Assembly: GCA_030652255.1 (NCBI GenBank)
Contig: JAUSAZ010000012.1
Span: 1-64,000 of the forward strand
Reading direction: 5' to 3'
DNA from: Myxococcales bacterium
GTDB lineage: Bacteria > Myxococcota_A > Polyangia > Polyangiales > Ga0077539
DNA: 64,000 nt
In this document: positions 16,962 through 25,291 of the stretch, in pieces
Layout: every line of letters begins with the position of its first letter
Numbering within the stretch: the stretch's first letter is position 1
Program-made: the position numbers and the translations under genes
Notes under the pieces: generated by a model
Database searches by the model: none
The model's input: the letters and a program-made list of their open reading frames with translations, nothing else
Told to the model about the DNA's origin: nothing

Positions 16962-17897
16962 CTAGCAACTTGGCGACGTCGCGGAGATCCCCCGGAGCAC
17001 CCGCAGCGTCCCGTCGCTCGCGCCGCCCACGCACACCGGCGCGCCCGATGGATCGAGCACGAGGCAGGTGCCCTCCACGCCGGGCGGCGCCGACACCGGC
17101 CGGCCGAAGCGCAGCGCCCGCGCCGTCTCCTCGTCCACCGTCGCCGTGGGCATCCAGCTCGCGGCCCGCGACCACCCCTCCACCGCCGCCCGGACCTCGT
17201 CCTTCATCGCGTCGTCGCCGCGCGCCGCGATCATCAGCGCCGCGCCGTCGAAGGCCCCGTCGAGCGTGAAGCCCCCCGAGCGCGTGCGCCGCAGCGCCGT
17301 GAGGTGCCCGCGGGTGCCGAGCGCGAGCGCCAGGTCACGCGCAAGGGAGCGCACGTAGAAGCCCTTGCTCACCGCCACCGAGAGCGCGCACTCCGGGGGC
17401 TCGGCGCGCACCGCGGTCACCACGGCCTCGCGCAGCACGACCTCCCGGGCCTCGGGCACCACCACCTCGCCGCGGCGCGCGCGGGCGTGCATGGCCTCGC
17501 CGTCGACCTTGATCGCGCTCACCACCGGCGGCACCTGCGAGATGGTCCCGACCATGGCCGCGAGCGCGGCCTCGATGGCGTCGCGGGTCGGCGCGAGGGT
17601 GCCCTCCGGGGCGCGCGCGATCACCTCGCCCTCCGCGTCGAGGGTGTCGGTCTCGGCGCCGAAGCCCACCGTGGCGTCGTAGGCCTTGTCGTCGGCCGAG
17701 AGGTGCGCCGAGAGCTTCGTCGCCTCGCCCAGCATCAGCACCAGCACGCCCGTCGCCATCGGGTCGAGGGTGCCCGCGTGGCCCACCTCGCGCTGGCCGA
17801 GCGCGCGCCGCGCCGCCGCCACCACGTCGTGGGACGTCGGGCCGCGCGGCTTGTCCACCCGCAGCACGCCGTCGATGGGCGGTCGCCGGGGCGGCAC
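16962..17897 (-). CDS. truB: tRNA pseudouridine(55) synthase TruB
   Basis: A 311-residue TruB, which isomerises U55 of tRNA T-loops. Motif I GVLRVDKPRGPTSHDVV and motif II with the catalytic Asp, GHAGTLDPMATGVLVLMLG, are intact. So are the DKAYDATVGFG strand and KGFYVRSLARDLA. A C-terminal PUA-like segment ends it. GTG start at 17897, three bases after the rbfA stop. In many bacteria rpsO and pnp follow truB; here the next gene is the FHA-CpaF fusion instead. Confidence 0.95.
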   Translation of the reverse strand: MPPRRPPIDGVLRVDKPRGPTSHDVVAAARRALGQREVGHAGTLDPMATGVLVLMLGEATKLSAHLSADDKAYDATVGFGAETDTLDAEGEVIARAPEGTLAPTRDAIEAALAAMVGTISQVPPVVSAIKVDGEAMHARARRGEVVVPEAREVVLREAVVTAVRAEPPECALSVAVSKGFYVRSLARDLALALGTRGHLTALRRTRSGGFTLDGAFDGAALMIAARGDDAMKDEVRAAVEGWSRAASWMPTATVDEETARALRFGRPVSAPPGVEGTCLVLDPSGAPVCVGGASDGTLRVLRGISATSPSC

Positions 17898-17900
17898 CGG

Positions 17901-18326
17901 TCAGTCCGGCTCGCCGGGCTTCGGGTCTTCGCTCGGGGCGGGCGGCGGGGCCTTCAGCTCCTCGCCCACCTCGCGCAGGAGCGCGTCGAGGCGCACCAGG
18001 TCGTCGCGGTTGGCGTCGAGGGAGAAGTGCAGCTCCGGCGCGTGCCGCAGCCCCAGCCGCGGCGCGAGTTTCGATCGGATCATGGACGCCAGCTTGTCGA
18101 GCCGGCGCCCCGCCACCTTCGCGCGGATCCCGCCGGGGTCGTCGCCCATCAGCACGAAGCCGACCTGCGCCTGCGAGACGTCCTCCGCAACCTTGGTCGC
18201 GGTGATCACCACGCCCTCCAGCCGCGGGTCGCGGAACTCCTGCGACAGCATCACCGCGAGCTCCTGGGTGATGCGCGAACCGACCCGCGCCGCGCGGTGT
18301 CCGGTCTCAGCCTTCTTCACTGCCAC
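17901..18326 (-). CDS. rbfA: 30S ribosome-binding factor RbfA
   Basis: A 141-residue RbfA, a KH-fold protein that assists late 16S rRNA/30S maturation. It shows RVGSRITQELAVMLSQEFRD, the ATKVAEDVSQAQVGFVLMG strand and the RSKLAPRLGLRHAPELHF ending typical of the family. An acidic Pro-rich tail follows (about residues 125-141). GTG start inside the end of the DUF503 gene (20-bp overlap), so it is translationally coupled in the infB operon. Confidence 0.93.
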   Translation of the reverse strand: MAVKKAETGHRAARVGSRITQELAVMLSQEFRDPRLEGVVITATKVAEDVSQAQVGFVLMGDDPGGIRAKVAGRRLDKLASMIRSKLAPRLGLRHAPELHFSLDANRDDLVRLDALLREVGEELKAPPPAPSEDPKPGEPD

Positions 18327-18684
18327 CGAACTTCTCCATCAACCCCGAGGCGTCATCCATCTCGCTGCCGCCCGGGAGCGCCTCGTCGTCGGGGTAGACC
18401 ACGAAGGCCAGCTCGCGGCCGCTCACCAGCGCGGCGCCCGCCACCGCGGAGCCCACCGCGGCGGTCACCTTGTCGAGCACCTCGTTGACGTGCCCGCGCT
18501 CGGTCGAGATCGCCGAGACCGCCAGCGTCGCCACCTGCCAGCGCTCCTGGTCGCCGACCTCGGCCACCGCCACGTTGAAGCGCGCGCGCACCCGATCGAC
18601 GGCCCTACGCACCACCGCGCGACGGTCTTTGAGGGAGTGGGCCGCGGGGAGGTGCAGCCGCAGCCGGAGGAGCCCGATCACCAT
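18307..18684 (-). CDS. DUF503 family protein
   Basis: A 125-residue protein matching DUF503 (YlxP type): start MVIGLLRLRLHLPAAHSLKD RR..V, central FNVAVAEVGDQERWQVATLA and AISTERGHVNEVLDKV. The function is unproven, but its genes recur between infB and rbfA across bacteria, implying a role in ribosome or RNA maturation. It overlaps rbfA by 20 bp and follows the upstream gene by 7 bp. Confidence 0.9.
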   Translation of the reverse strand: MVIGLLRLRLHLPAAHSLKDRRAVVRRAVDRVRARFNVAVAEVGDQERWQVATLAVSAISTERGHVNEVLDKVTAAVGSAVAGAALVSGRELAFVVYPDDEALPGGSEMDDASGLMEKFGGSEEG

Positions 18685-18691
18685 CGCCCGA

Positions 18692-19180
18692 TCACTCCGC
18701 GCGCCACTGCACGCGCAGCCCGCCGTCGCACTCCACGGCAGCCTTGAGGGCGTCCCGAAGTCCGCGGAGCATCACCGCCGCCAGAAGCTCCGGCTGCGAC
18801 TCCCGCTCCTCCTCGGTCGGCTCGCGCCGGCCGCTGAGCACCTCGAGCACCGACGCCGGATCGACCTTCCGGCGCTGCTTCAGCTCGAACTCCTCGGCCA
18901 CCACGCGCGCGATGTAGGCCGCCGCGGCGACGCGCCGGTTCTGCCGCAGGACGTTGGCGACGCGCACCGCCATCTTCTTGCAGCGGACCGGCGAGAAGCG
19001 GCCCGAGCGCGGCCCCCGGGCGGACCACTCCCAGGGCTTGCCCGAGACCTCCGTCACGGCGGCCATGACCGCCTCGAAGGGGTCGCGGCCCTCCCAGGGG
19101 TAGTCCCACGAGCCCGGCAGCTCATCGCCGTCCTCGTCGAGGATCTGGAACCGAGTCGCGCCGGACATCCGAACCTGCAT
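18692..19180 (-). CDS. Unknown protein inserted in the infB-rbfA operon
   Basis: A 162-residue soluble protein I cannot assign. It has a short N-terminal strand-rich part (FQILDEDGDELPGSWDYPWE) and a central basic, Cys-containing segment (RFSPVRCKKMAVRVANVLRQ). A helical section (AAAYIARVVAEEFELKQRR) and an acidic C-terminal half follow. Preferred start is the ATG at 19180, with a GTG two codons earlier. It lies 41 bp after infB and 7 bp before DUF503, so it is surely co-transcribed with translation factors. The position suggests a ribosome- or RNA-related role; this is inference. Confidence 0.75.
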   Translation of the reverse strand: MQVRMSGATRFQILDEDGDELPGSWDYPWEGRDPFEAVMAAVTEVSGKPWEWSARGPRSGRFSPVRCKKMAVRVANVLRQNRRVAAAAYIARVVAEEFELKQRRKVDPASVLEVLSGRREPTEEERESQPELLAAVMLRGLRDALKAAVECDGGLRVQWRAE

Positions 19181-19221
19181 GGCCACTTCTCAGACCTCTT
19201 CCACCGCCGCGGGTCGCCCGG

Positions 19222-22071
19222 TCAGAGGCGCGCCGCGACCTCCTCGAGCTCGTACACCTCGATGATGTCCGCAGCCTTGATCTCCGGGGTGTTGTCGAGC
19301 GCGATGCCGCACTCGAAGCCCTGCGTGACCTCCTTGACGTCGTCCTTGATGCGGCGGAGCGAGCCGAGCTTGCCCTCCCACTTCACGACGCCGTCGCGAC
19401 GGAGCCGCGCGCGGGCGTTCCGCTTCACGACGCCTTCGGTCACCATGCAGCCCGCCACGACGCCGGTCTTGGTGATGTTGAACACCATCCGGACCTCCGC
19501 CTTGCCGAGCGGCTTCTCGATGAAGGTCGGCTTGAGCTGACCCAGCATCAGCGCCCGCACGTCGTCCACGGCCTCGTAGATGATCGTGTAGAACTTCAGC
19601 GCCACCCGCGCCTCGTCGGCCGCCGCCTGCGCCTTGCCGGCCGGGCGGACGTTGAAGCCGATGATCACCGCGTTGGACGCCGACGCCAGCTGCACGTCGG
19701 TCTCGGTGATGGCGCCCACCGCGCCGTGGATCACCGACACCCGCACCTTCTCCGTCGACAGCGACGTGAGCGCCTTCTTCAGGCCCTCCACCGCGCCCTG
19801 CGCATCAGCCTTGACCACCAGGTTGATGTTGATCTGCGCCGCGTCGCCGCTGATGGCCGCCGCGACCCTCGCCGCGAGGTCGTCGCTCGGGCGCGACTCC
19901 ATCGGGCGCTTGGTGAGCATCTTGATCTGCTCGGCCACCTCCTGCGCCTTGCGCAGGTCGGCCGCCACGTAGAGCTTGTCGCCCGCGGTCGGGACCTCGC
20001 TCAGGCCCACGATCTCGACCGGCGTGCTGGGCCCCGCCTTGTCGATGAGCTTGCCGCGGTCGTCGTACATCGCGCGGATGCGTCCGTAGGCCGCCCCCAC
20101 GAGCACCGCGTCGCCGTTGCGCAGCACGCCCTCCTGCACGAGCAGGCGCGCCACCGGGCCGCGGCCCTTGTCCAGCTTCGCCTCGAAGACGGTGCCCACC
20201 GCGGGGCGCTTCGGGTCGGCCTTCAGCTCGAGGAGCTCGTTCTGGTTCGCGAGGTTCTCGAGCAGGTCTTCGATGCCGGTGCGCGCCTTGGCGCTCACCT
20301 TCACCACGAGCACGTCGCCGCCGTCGCGCTCGGTGATCACGTCGTACTGGAGCAGCTGGTTGAGCACCCGGTCGGGGTTCGCGTCCGGCTTGTCCATCTT
20401 GTTGAGCGCCACCACGATGGGCGTCTTGGCCGCCTTGGCGTGGTTGATCGCCTCGATGGTCGTCGGCATCACGCCGTCGTCCGCCGCGACCACCAGCACC
20501 GCGACGTCCGTCAGCTGCGCGCCGCGCGAGCGCAGCGACGTGAAGGCCTCGTGACCCGGCGTGTCGAAGAAGACCACCATCCCCTTCGGGGTGCTCACGC
20601 GGTACGCGCGCACCTCCTGGGTGATGCCGCCGGCCTCGCCCTCGGCCACGCGCATCCCGAGGATGGCGTCGAGGAGGGTCGTCTTGCCGTGGTCGACGTG
20701 GCCCATCACCGTGACCACCGGCGCGCGGGGCACCAGCGGCGACGGCTCGAAGGTCGCGAGCGCCGTCTTCACGATCTCGTCGAGGTTGAGCGCGACGTCC
20801 TCGACCGAGTAGCCGAACTCGTTCGCGAGGATCTTCGCGGTCTCCGCGTCGAGCGTGGAGTTGATGTTCTTCCCCTTCTCGCCCATCTGGATGAGCTTGA
20901 GGAGGACGTCCGTCGCCTTGAGGCTCATCCGACGCGCCAGCTCCTGGAGGGAGATCTGCGCCTCGATCTTGATGACCTTCTTGTGCTGCGACATCTCCGT
21001 CAGCGCCACGGGCTTGGCGGGGCCGCCGCGCTGGCCGAAGGGGATGGGCTTGAAGCGCCCGGTCTTCGGGTCGAACACGCCCGGCGAGCGGGCGGGGCCG
21101 GTGACCATCGGACGACGGATGCCCGTGCCCGAGGCCGCCGGCGGCTTCGTCTCGATGAAGCGGTTGCCCGCGGCCGGGCGCGAGCTCGACATGTTGGACG
21201 AGGGCCCCTGGCGGGACGCCTCGTAGACGACCGTGCGCGTCACTGGATCCCAGCGCGCGATGCCGCTCTTCTGCTGCGGGGGCGGCGGGGTGCTCGGGCG
21301 CGGCGCCTCGACGGGCTTCGCCTCGACCACCTGCGCGGCCGCGGGCGCCGGACGGATCTCGGGCTCGGCGACGGGCTCGGGCTTCGCTTCGACCACCGCC
21401 GGGGCCTCGACCTTCACGGGCTCGGCGACGGGCTCGGCCTTCGCTTCGACCACCGCCGGGGCCTCGACCTTCGCGGGCTCCGCGACGACGACAGGCTCGG
21501 CGACCTTCGGGGCCTCGACCTTCGGGGCCTCGGCGACCTTCGGGGCCTCGACCTTCGGGGCCTCGGCCTTCGGGATCTCGGCCTTCGGGGTCTCGACGAC
21601 CGGCGGGGCCTCGACCTTCGGGGCCTCGACGACCTTCGGGGCCTCGGCCTTCGGGGCCTCGACCTTCGCAGGCTCTTCGACGGGGGCCACGGGCTCGGGC
21701 CTCGCGGGCTCCTCGACCCGGGCTTCGGCGACCGGGGGCGCGGCCTCGACCTTCGTGGGCTCCTTCGTCACGGCGGCCGGCGGAGGGGCCTCGGCGACGC
21801 GGACCACGGGCTTCGGCGCGACCTTCGGTGCGGGCGCAGGCGGGGGCTCGACGCGCTTGAGCTTCTTCACTCCAGGCGCGACCTCGACCTCGACGAACTG
21901 CGCCTGCTTCTCACGAAGCAGGGACGTCCGGATCTGGTCGAGGTAGGCCCCGTCGACCTTCGACATCTTGTTCTTCACTTCAATGCCGAGCGCGCGGATC
22001 TTCAGGAGTACGGCGTCCGTATCCATCTTGAGATCCTCCGCGATCTCATAAACCCTCACCGTACCCTGCAT
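19222..22071 (-). CDS. infB: Translation initiation factor IF-2
   Basis: A 949-residue IF-2, the GTPase that places fMet-tRNA on the ribosome. The start at 22071 gives the IF2_N domain immediately ([20 protein letters not shown]). A long Val/Glu/Ala/Pro/Lys repeat linker (about 75-300) follows, then a second IF2_N-like segment ([20 protein letters not shown]). The G domain from about 445 has [25 protein letters not shown] and [12 protein letters not shown]. Domains II-IV follow, including [19 protein letters not shown]. The frame is open far upstream, but that part is ylxR read in another frame. The ATG overlaps the ylxR stop (TGATG). Confidence 0.97.
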   Translation of the reverse strand: MQGTVRVYEIAEDLKMDTDAVLLKIRALGIEVKNKMSKVDGAYLDQIRTSLLREKQAQFVEVEVAPGVKKLKRVEPPPAPAPKVAPKPVVRVAEAPPPAAVTKEPTKVEAAPPVAEARVEEPARPEPVAPVEEPAKVEAPKAEAPKVVEAPKVEAPPVVETPKAEIPKAEAPKVEAPKVAEAPKVEAPKVAEPVVVAEPAKVEAPAVVEAKAEPVAEPVKVEAPAVVEAKPEPVAEPEIRPAPAAAQVVEAKPVEAPRPSTPPPPQQKSGIARWDPVTRTVVYEASRQGPSSNMSSSRPAAGNRFIETKPPAASGTGIRRPMVTGPARSPGVFDPKTGRFKPIPFGQRGGPAKPVALTEMSQHKKVIKIEAQISLQELARRMSLKATDVLLKLIQMGEKGKNINSTLDAETAKILANEFGYSVEDVALNLDEIVKTALATFEPSPLVPRAPVVTVMGHVDHGKTTLLDAILGMRVAEGEAGGITQEVRAYRVSTPKGMVVFFDTPGHEAFTSLRSRGAQLTDVAVLVVAADDGVMPTTIEAINHAKAAKTPIVVALNKMDKPDANPDRVLNQLLQYDVITERDGGDVLVVKVSAKARTGIEDLLENLANQNELLELKADPKRPAVGTVFEAKLDKGRGPVARLLVQEGVLRNGDAVLVGAAYGRIRAMYDDRGKLIDKAGPSTPVEIVGLSEVPTAGDKLYVAADLRKAQEVAEQIKMLTKRPMESRPSDDLAARVAAAISGDAAQININLVVKADAQGAVEGLKKALTSLSTEKVRVSVIHGAVGAITETDVQLASASNAVIIGFNVRPAGKAQAAADEARVALKFYTIIYEAVDDVRALMLGQLKPTFIEKPLGKAEVRMVFNITKTGVVAGCMVTEGVVKRNARARLRRDGVVKWEGKLGSLRRIKDDVKEVTQGFECGIALDNTPEIKAADIIEVYELEEVAARL
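21360..21690 (-). repeat. Imperfect repeats encoding the [11 protein letters not shown]-type linker of IF-2
   Basis: Imperfect 12-36 bp repeats encode runs such as [18 protein letters not shown], in the linker between the N-terminal and GTPase parts of IF-2. Such charged Ala/Pro linkers vary in length among species. Confidence 0.7.
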
Positions 22072-22658
22072 CAGTCCTCCAGTGTCCCAAGGCGATCGAC
22101 CGTCGCGGCGAGCTCCGCCGCGATGCGCGCTTCCCGGATCGCGAGGAGAGAGACCTCCCCGCGGCCGAGCAGCGCGCCGAATTCCTGCTTCGTTGCGTAG
22201 GGCGCCGACCGGCGCGCGCCCTCTGCGATGGACCGCGCGTTGCCGCCCGCGTCCTTCGCCACCAGCACCAGGTGCGCCTGCCCCTTGGCGACGGCCGTGT
22301 CCACGGCCTCCGCCCCGATGGCCAGCGACTTCGTCCGCGAGGCGACCAGCAGCAGCGAGGTGATCCGCTGCGCCATCGCCGCCCGCAGCTCCGCGAGCAG
22401 CGCCCCCGCGTCGAGGTCGCGCCGCGCCTCGACCTTGAGCGACCGCTCGGCCGCGTGGCGCTTCACCATCGTCGCGACGCACGCCTTCGTCGGGTGCACC
22501 CACGCCCCGCGCCCGCTCTTCACGGCGCGCGGGTCGAGGGCGAGGCCCTGCTCGGGGCCGACCACCACGCGCACGAGCTCGTCCCGCTCGCCACGCAGCC
22601 GACAGGCCACGCAGGTGCGCTCGGGGGACTTCGTGTTCGTGCTGCCCGGCGTGCTCAT
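22071..22658 (-). CDS. ylxR: YlxR (DUF448) RNA-binding protein fused to an L7Ae-like domain
   Basis: About 195 residues in two parts. Residues 10-85 are the YlxR/DUF448 fold: RTCVACRLRGERDELVRVV and GRGAWVHPTKACVATMVKR. From about 100 an L7Ae/L30e-like segment follows (LLLVASRTKSLAIGAEAVDT, AHLVLVAKDAGGN), the fold of small RNA-binding proteins such as YlxQ. In many Firmicutes ylxR and ylxQ are separate neighbours between nusA and infB; here they form one protein in the same place. ATG at 22658 (GTG one codon earlier); four bases separate the GTG region from the nusA stop. Confidence 0.88.
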   Translation of the reverse strand: MSTPGSTNTKSPERTCVACRLRGERDELVRVVVGPEQGLALDPRAVKSGRGAWVHPTKACVATMVKRHAAERSLKVEARRDLDAGALLAELRAAMAQRITSLLLVASRTKSLAIGAEAVDTAVAKGQAHLVLVAKDAGGNARSIAEGARRSAPYATKQEFGALLGRGEVSLLAIREARIAAELAATVDRLGTLED

Positions 22659-22662
22659 CACG

Positions 22663-24327
22663 TCACCCGTCCAGCGACTCGCCGCGCTCGGCGTTCTCGG
22701 CCCGGAGCGCCTTGCGGGCCTCCTCGATGACCTTCTGCTCGGAGCTCAGGAAGGTCTGCGCGCCCAGCTTGATCTGCCGCACCTTGCGCAGGCCGAGGCC
22801 CGTGTCGCGGAGGAGCGAGTCCTCGTGCGTGGTGTGCAGCTGCTCGACGGTGCCGACGCCCGCGGACGTCAGCAGGTTGATGGTGTGCTCGCCGACGCCG
22901 CGCACGAAGAGCAGGCGCTCGCGCTCGCTCAGGGGCTCGGTGCGCCGCGAGGCCTCGCGGATGCGCCGCTGCCGGAGCTCCTCCATCGCGGTCTCCGCCG
23001 ACGACTTGATGCGGTCGGCGTTCTCCGCGCCGCCCAAGCCCGGGATGCCCGCGAGCTCGTCGGTGCTGGCCTCGGCGACCTCCTCCAGCGAGCGGAAGCC
23101 CAGCTTGTACATCGTCTGCGCGATGCTCGGGGTGACCCCGGGGATGAGGGAGAGGGCGTTGATCGACTCCTCCTCCATCTGCTTGAACTTGCTCTCGGAG
23201 ATGATGTCGAGCTTCCACCCGGTGAGCTGCGAGGCGAGCCGGACGTTCTGCCCCTTGCGCCCGATGGCCAGGGAGAGCTTCTCGTCGGACACCACCAGCT
23301 CCATGGCGTGGTCGGCCTCGTTGACCAGCACGCGGGAGATCTCCGCCGGCGCGATGGCGTTGCAGACGTAGCGCGCCGGGTCGCGGTCGTAGGGCACGAT
23401 GTCGATGCGCTCGCCGCGAAGCTCCTGCACCACGGCCTGCACCCGCGAGCCCTTCACGCCCACGCACGCGCCCACCGGGTCGACGTCGAGGTCGCGCGAG
23501 GACACCGCGATCTTGCTGCGCACGCCGGGCTCACGCGCCGCGGCGACGATCTTCACGATGCCCTCGTAGATCTCCGGGACCTCGGCCTCGAAGAGCTTGA
23601 TGAGCAGCCCGACGTCGCCGCGGGAGAGCAGCACCTGCGGGCCCTTGGCCTCGCGGTCGATGTCCTTCACGAAGGCCACGATGCGCTCGCCGGGGCGGTA
23701 GCTCTCGCGCGGGACCTGGTCCTTCGCGCGCAGGATGGCCTCGGTGCGCCCGAGGTCGACGATGATGTCGTTGCGCTCGAAGCGGCGGAAGATGCCGGTG
23801 ATGATCTCGCCCTTGCGCGAGATGTACTCGTTGAACACCAGCTCGCGCTCGGCGTCGCGCACGCGCTGGATGATCACCTGCTTGGCCGCCTGCGCCGCGA
23901 TGCGGCCGAAGCCCTTGCGCAGCGTGGAGAGGTTGAGCACGTCGCCCCACTTGGCCTCCTGCTCGGCCGCCTTGCGCTCGTCCTCGCCCCGGTAGAACAC
24001 CTGGAAGGCCAGCTGCTCGCCGACCTGCGCGTCGGGGTCCATCTTGCGCGCGACGTCCAGGGAGATCTCCTGGTCGGGCTGCGTGACCGTGTCGACCACG
24101 GTCATGTGCTGGTAGAGGTCGACCGCGCCGTCGCGCTCGCTGTAGCGGGCGACGAGCTCCCGGGTGCCCCCGAGGTGCTTGCGCGCCGCCGACAGGATCG
24201 CGCTCTCGAGCGTGAGCACGAGGACCGATCGCTCGATGCCCTTGTCCTTCGCGACCGCGTCGAGCGTCATGCTCAGATTCAGCGTCTGCTGCGCGGGTGC
24301 CTGGGGTGGTTGCTGCTTCGCTGCCAT
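22663..24327 (-). CDS. nusA: Transcription termination/antitermination factor NusA
   Basis: A 554-residue NusA. It has an N-terminal RNA polymerase-binding domain and an S1 domain (ITGIFRRFERNDIIVDLG). KH1 and KH2 follow (VGACVGVKGSRVQAVVQEL, LSLAIGRKGQNVRLASQLTG). The C-terminal 200 residues hold two helix-hairpin-helix/acidic repeats (LSLIPGVTPSIAQTMYKLG; LLFVRGVGEHTINLLTSAG), as in proteobacterial NusA proteins that contact the alpha subunit. It modulates pausing, termination and rRNA antitermination. It sits between rimP and ylxR in the standard order, seven bases after rimP. Confidence 0.96.
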   Translation of the reverse strand: MAAKQQPPQAPAQQTLNLSMTLDAVAKDKGIERSVLVLTLESAILSAARKHLGGTRELVARYSERDGAVDLYQHMTVVDTVTQPDQEISLDVARKMDPDAQVGEQLAFQVFYRGEDERKAAEQEAKWGDVLNLSTLRKGFGRIAAQAAKQVIIQRVRDAERELVFNEYISRKGEIITGIFRRFERNDIIVDLGRTEAILRAKDQVPRESYRPGERIVAFVKDIDREAKGPQVLLSRGDVGLLIKLFEAEVPEIYEGIVKIVAAAREPGVRSKIAVSSRDLDVDPVGACVGVKGSRVQAVVQELRGERIDIVPYDRDPARYVCNAIAPAEISRVLVNEADHAMELVVSDEKLSLAIGRKGQNVRLASQLTGWKLDIISESKFKQMEEESINALSLIPGVTPSIAQTMYKLGFRSLEEVAEASTDELAGIPGLGGAENADRIKSSAETAMEELRQRRIREASRRTEPLSERERLLFVRGVGEHTINLLTSAGVGTVEQLHTTHEDSLLRDTGLGLRKVRQIKLGAQTFLSSEQKVIEEARKALRAENAERGESLDG

Positions 24328-24333
24328 GTCCGT

Positions 24334-24942
24334 TTACCTTCCAGCCTCGGGCGACTCGTCGCCCGTTGCCTTCGCGACCCCGTCCGTCTTCGGTGGTCGA
24401 GGCGCCTTGGGGCCCTTCCCCGGCTTCACCGGCTTGGGGGCTTTGATCTCCAACAATCGCGCGCGGGACACCTGCCGCCGGGGGATCGCGACCTCGCGAC
24501 CTCCCATCGACACCCGCACCGCGTACCCGTCACCGTCATCCGTCGTGCCGAGGAGCGTGGCCTCGAAGGAGGTCTTGCCCTCGAGCGGCCCGCGCGTCCG
24601 GACCTTCATCTCGAGCCCTGCGAAGCGATCGAAGTCCTTGCGGGTCTGCACCGGTCGCTCGAAGCCGGGCGAGCTCACCTCGAGGTCGTAGGCCACCTCG
24701 ATGCGGTCGTCCTTGTCGAGCAGGTCGGCGACCGCGTGGCTCACCGCCGCGCACAGGTCGGCGGTGGTGCCGGGGTGCGCGTCGTCGGGCTTCACCCTCG
24801 GATCGCCCCCCGGGCGGTCGATGTACAGACGAAGAACACCGCGGCCCGGACCCTGGAGCCATTCCAGGGCCACGAGCTCCACGCCGCACGATTCGGCGAG
24901 GGGCTCGATCTCTCCGCGGAGCTGTTCAACATCGACGCGCAC
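24334..24942 (-). CDS. rimP: Ribosome maturation factor RimP
   Basis: A 202-residue RimP, which assists 30S assembly. It shows IEPLAESCGVELVALEWLQG, VLRLYIDRPGG, the DLCAAVSHAVADLLD helix and YDLEVSSPGFERPV, all diagnostic. A Lys/Pro-rich tail of about 40 residues is added at the end. GTG codons at 24957 and 24942 are possible. The latter is preferred because GGAG lies five bases before it, while the ribosome site of the former would be too close. It is the first gene of the nusA-infB operon. Confidence 0.94.
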   Translation of the reverse strand: MRVDVEQLRGEIEPLAESCGVELVALEWLQGPGRGVLRLYIDRPGGDPRVKPDDAHPGTTADLCAAVSHAVADLLDKDDRIEVAYDLEVSSPGFERPVQTRKDFDRFAGLEMKVRTRGPLEGKTSFEATLLGTTDDGDGYAVRVSMGGREVAIPRRQVSRARLLEIKAPKPVKPGKGPKAPRPPKTDGVAKATGDESPEAGR

Positions 24943-24957
24943 GCACTCTCCGTTCAC

Positions 24958-25291
24958 CCTCTCCGGGGCCCGAACGGTCGCGCGACCAGCGCCGCCTGCT
25001 GACGGACCGCGTCGCCCGCCCCGTTGACCCGCCCGGAGCCTCCCTCCCCGCGACGCACCCTCGGGGAGGGTGGTGGAGGTTCAGGGGACGACCGGACAGG
25101 AGCGGAGCATCGGCGAGGCACGGTGATTCCGAGAGAGGTCGGACTCACCAGTCTGCCCCCCACCGCGAACGGGAGGAGCAGAACCGATGGTTCTCGGGGG
25201 GGCACCCGGATGGGAAGAAGAGACATCCCCGAGGACGGCGGCCCATGTACCATCGTCCAACGCAGAGCACAAGCGCGCTCTGCGCAGACCG
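24958..25291. other. 334-bp intergenic region upstream of the rimP operon
   Basis: No convincing gene. It should hold the promoter of the long rimP-nusA-infB operon (minus strand) and the end of the OmpA-like transcript. Besides the hairpin at 25261-25284 there is a second 9-bp stem, ccctccccg/cggggaggg, at 25042-25070 with an 11-base loop. A looser pair ctcgggg/ccccgag lies at 25193-25233. I see no clear -35/-10 pair on the minus strand. Confidence 0.6.
25261..25284 (-). terminator. Candidate hairpin terminator of the OmpA-like gene
   Basis: Perfect 8-bp arms cgcagagc and gctctgcg around an 8-base loop begin seven bases beyond the stop codon of the OmpA-like gene. On the minus strand only TTGG follows, so it is not a classical U-tract terminator, but its placement directly after the gene supports a 3'-end role. 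Confidence 0.45.

Noticed and set aside
19222-22503. Longer IF-2 start upstream of 22071
   Set aside because: The added 144 residues are Gly/Arg-rich shadow translation of ylxR. IF2_N begins directly at 22071.
25042-25070. Second 9-bp stem as a terminator
   Set aside because: It lies more than 220 bp from the OmpA stop, has no U-tract, and comes from a generally C/G-run-rich region. The hairpin at 25261 is better placed.
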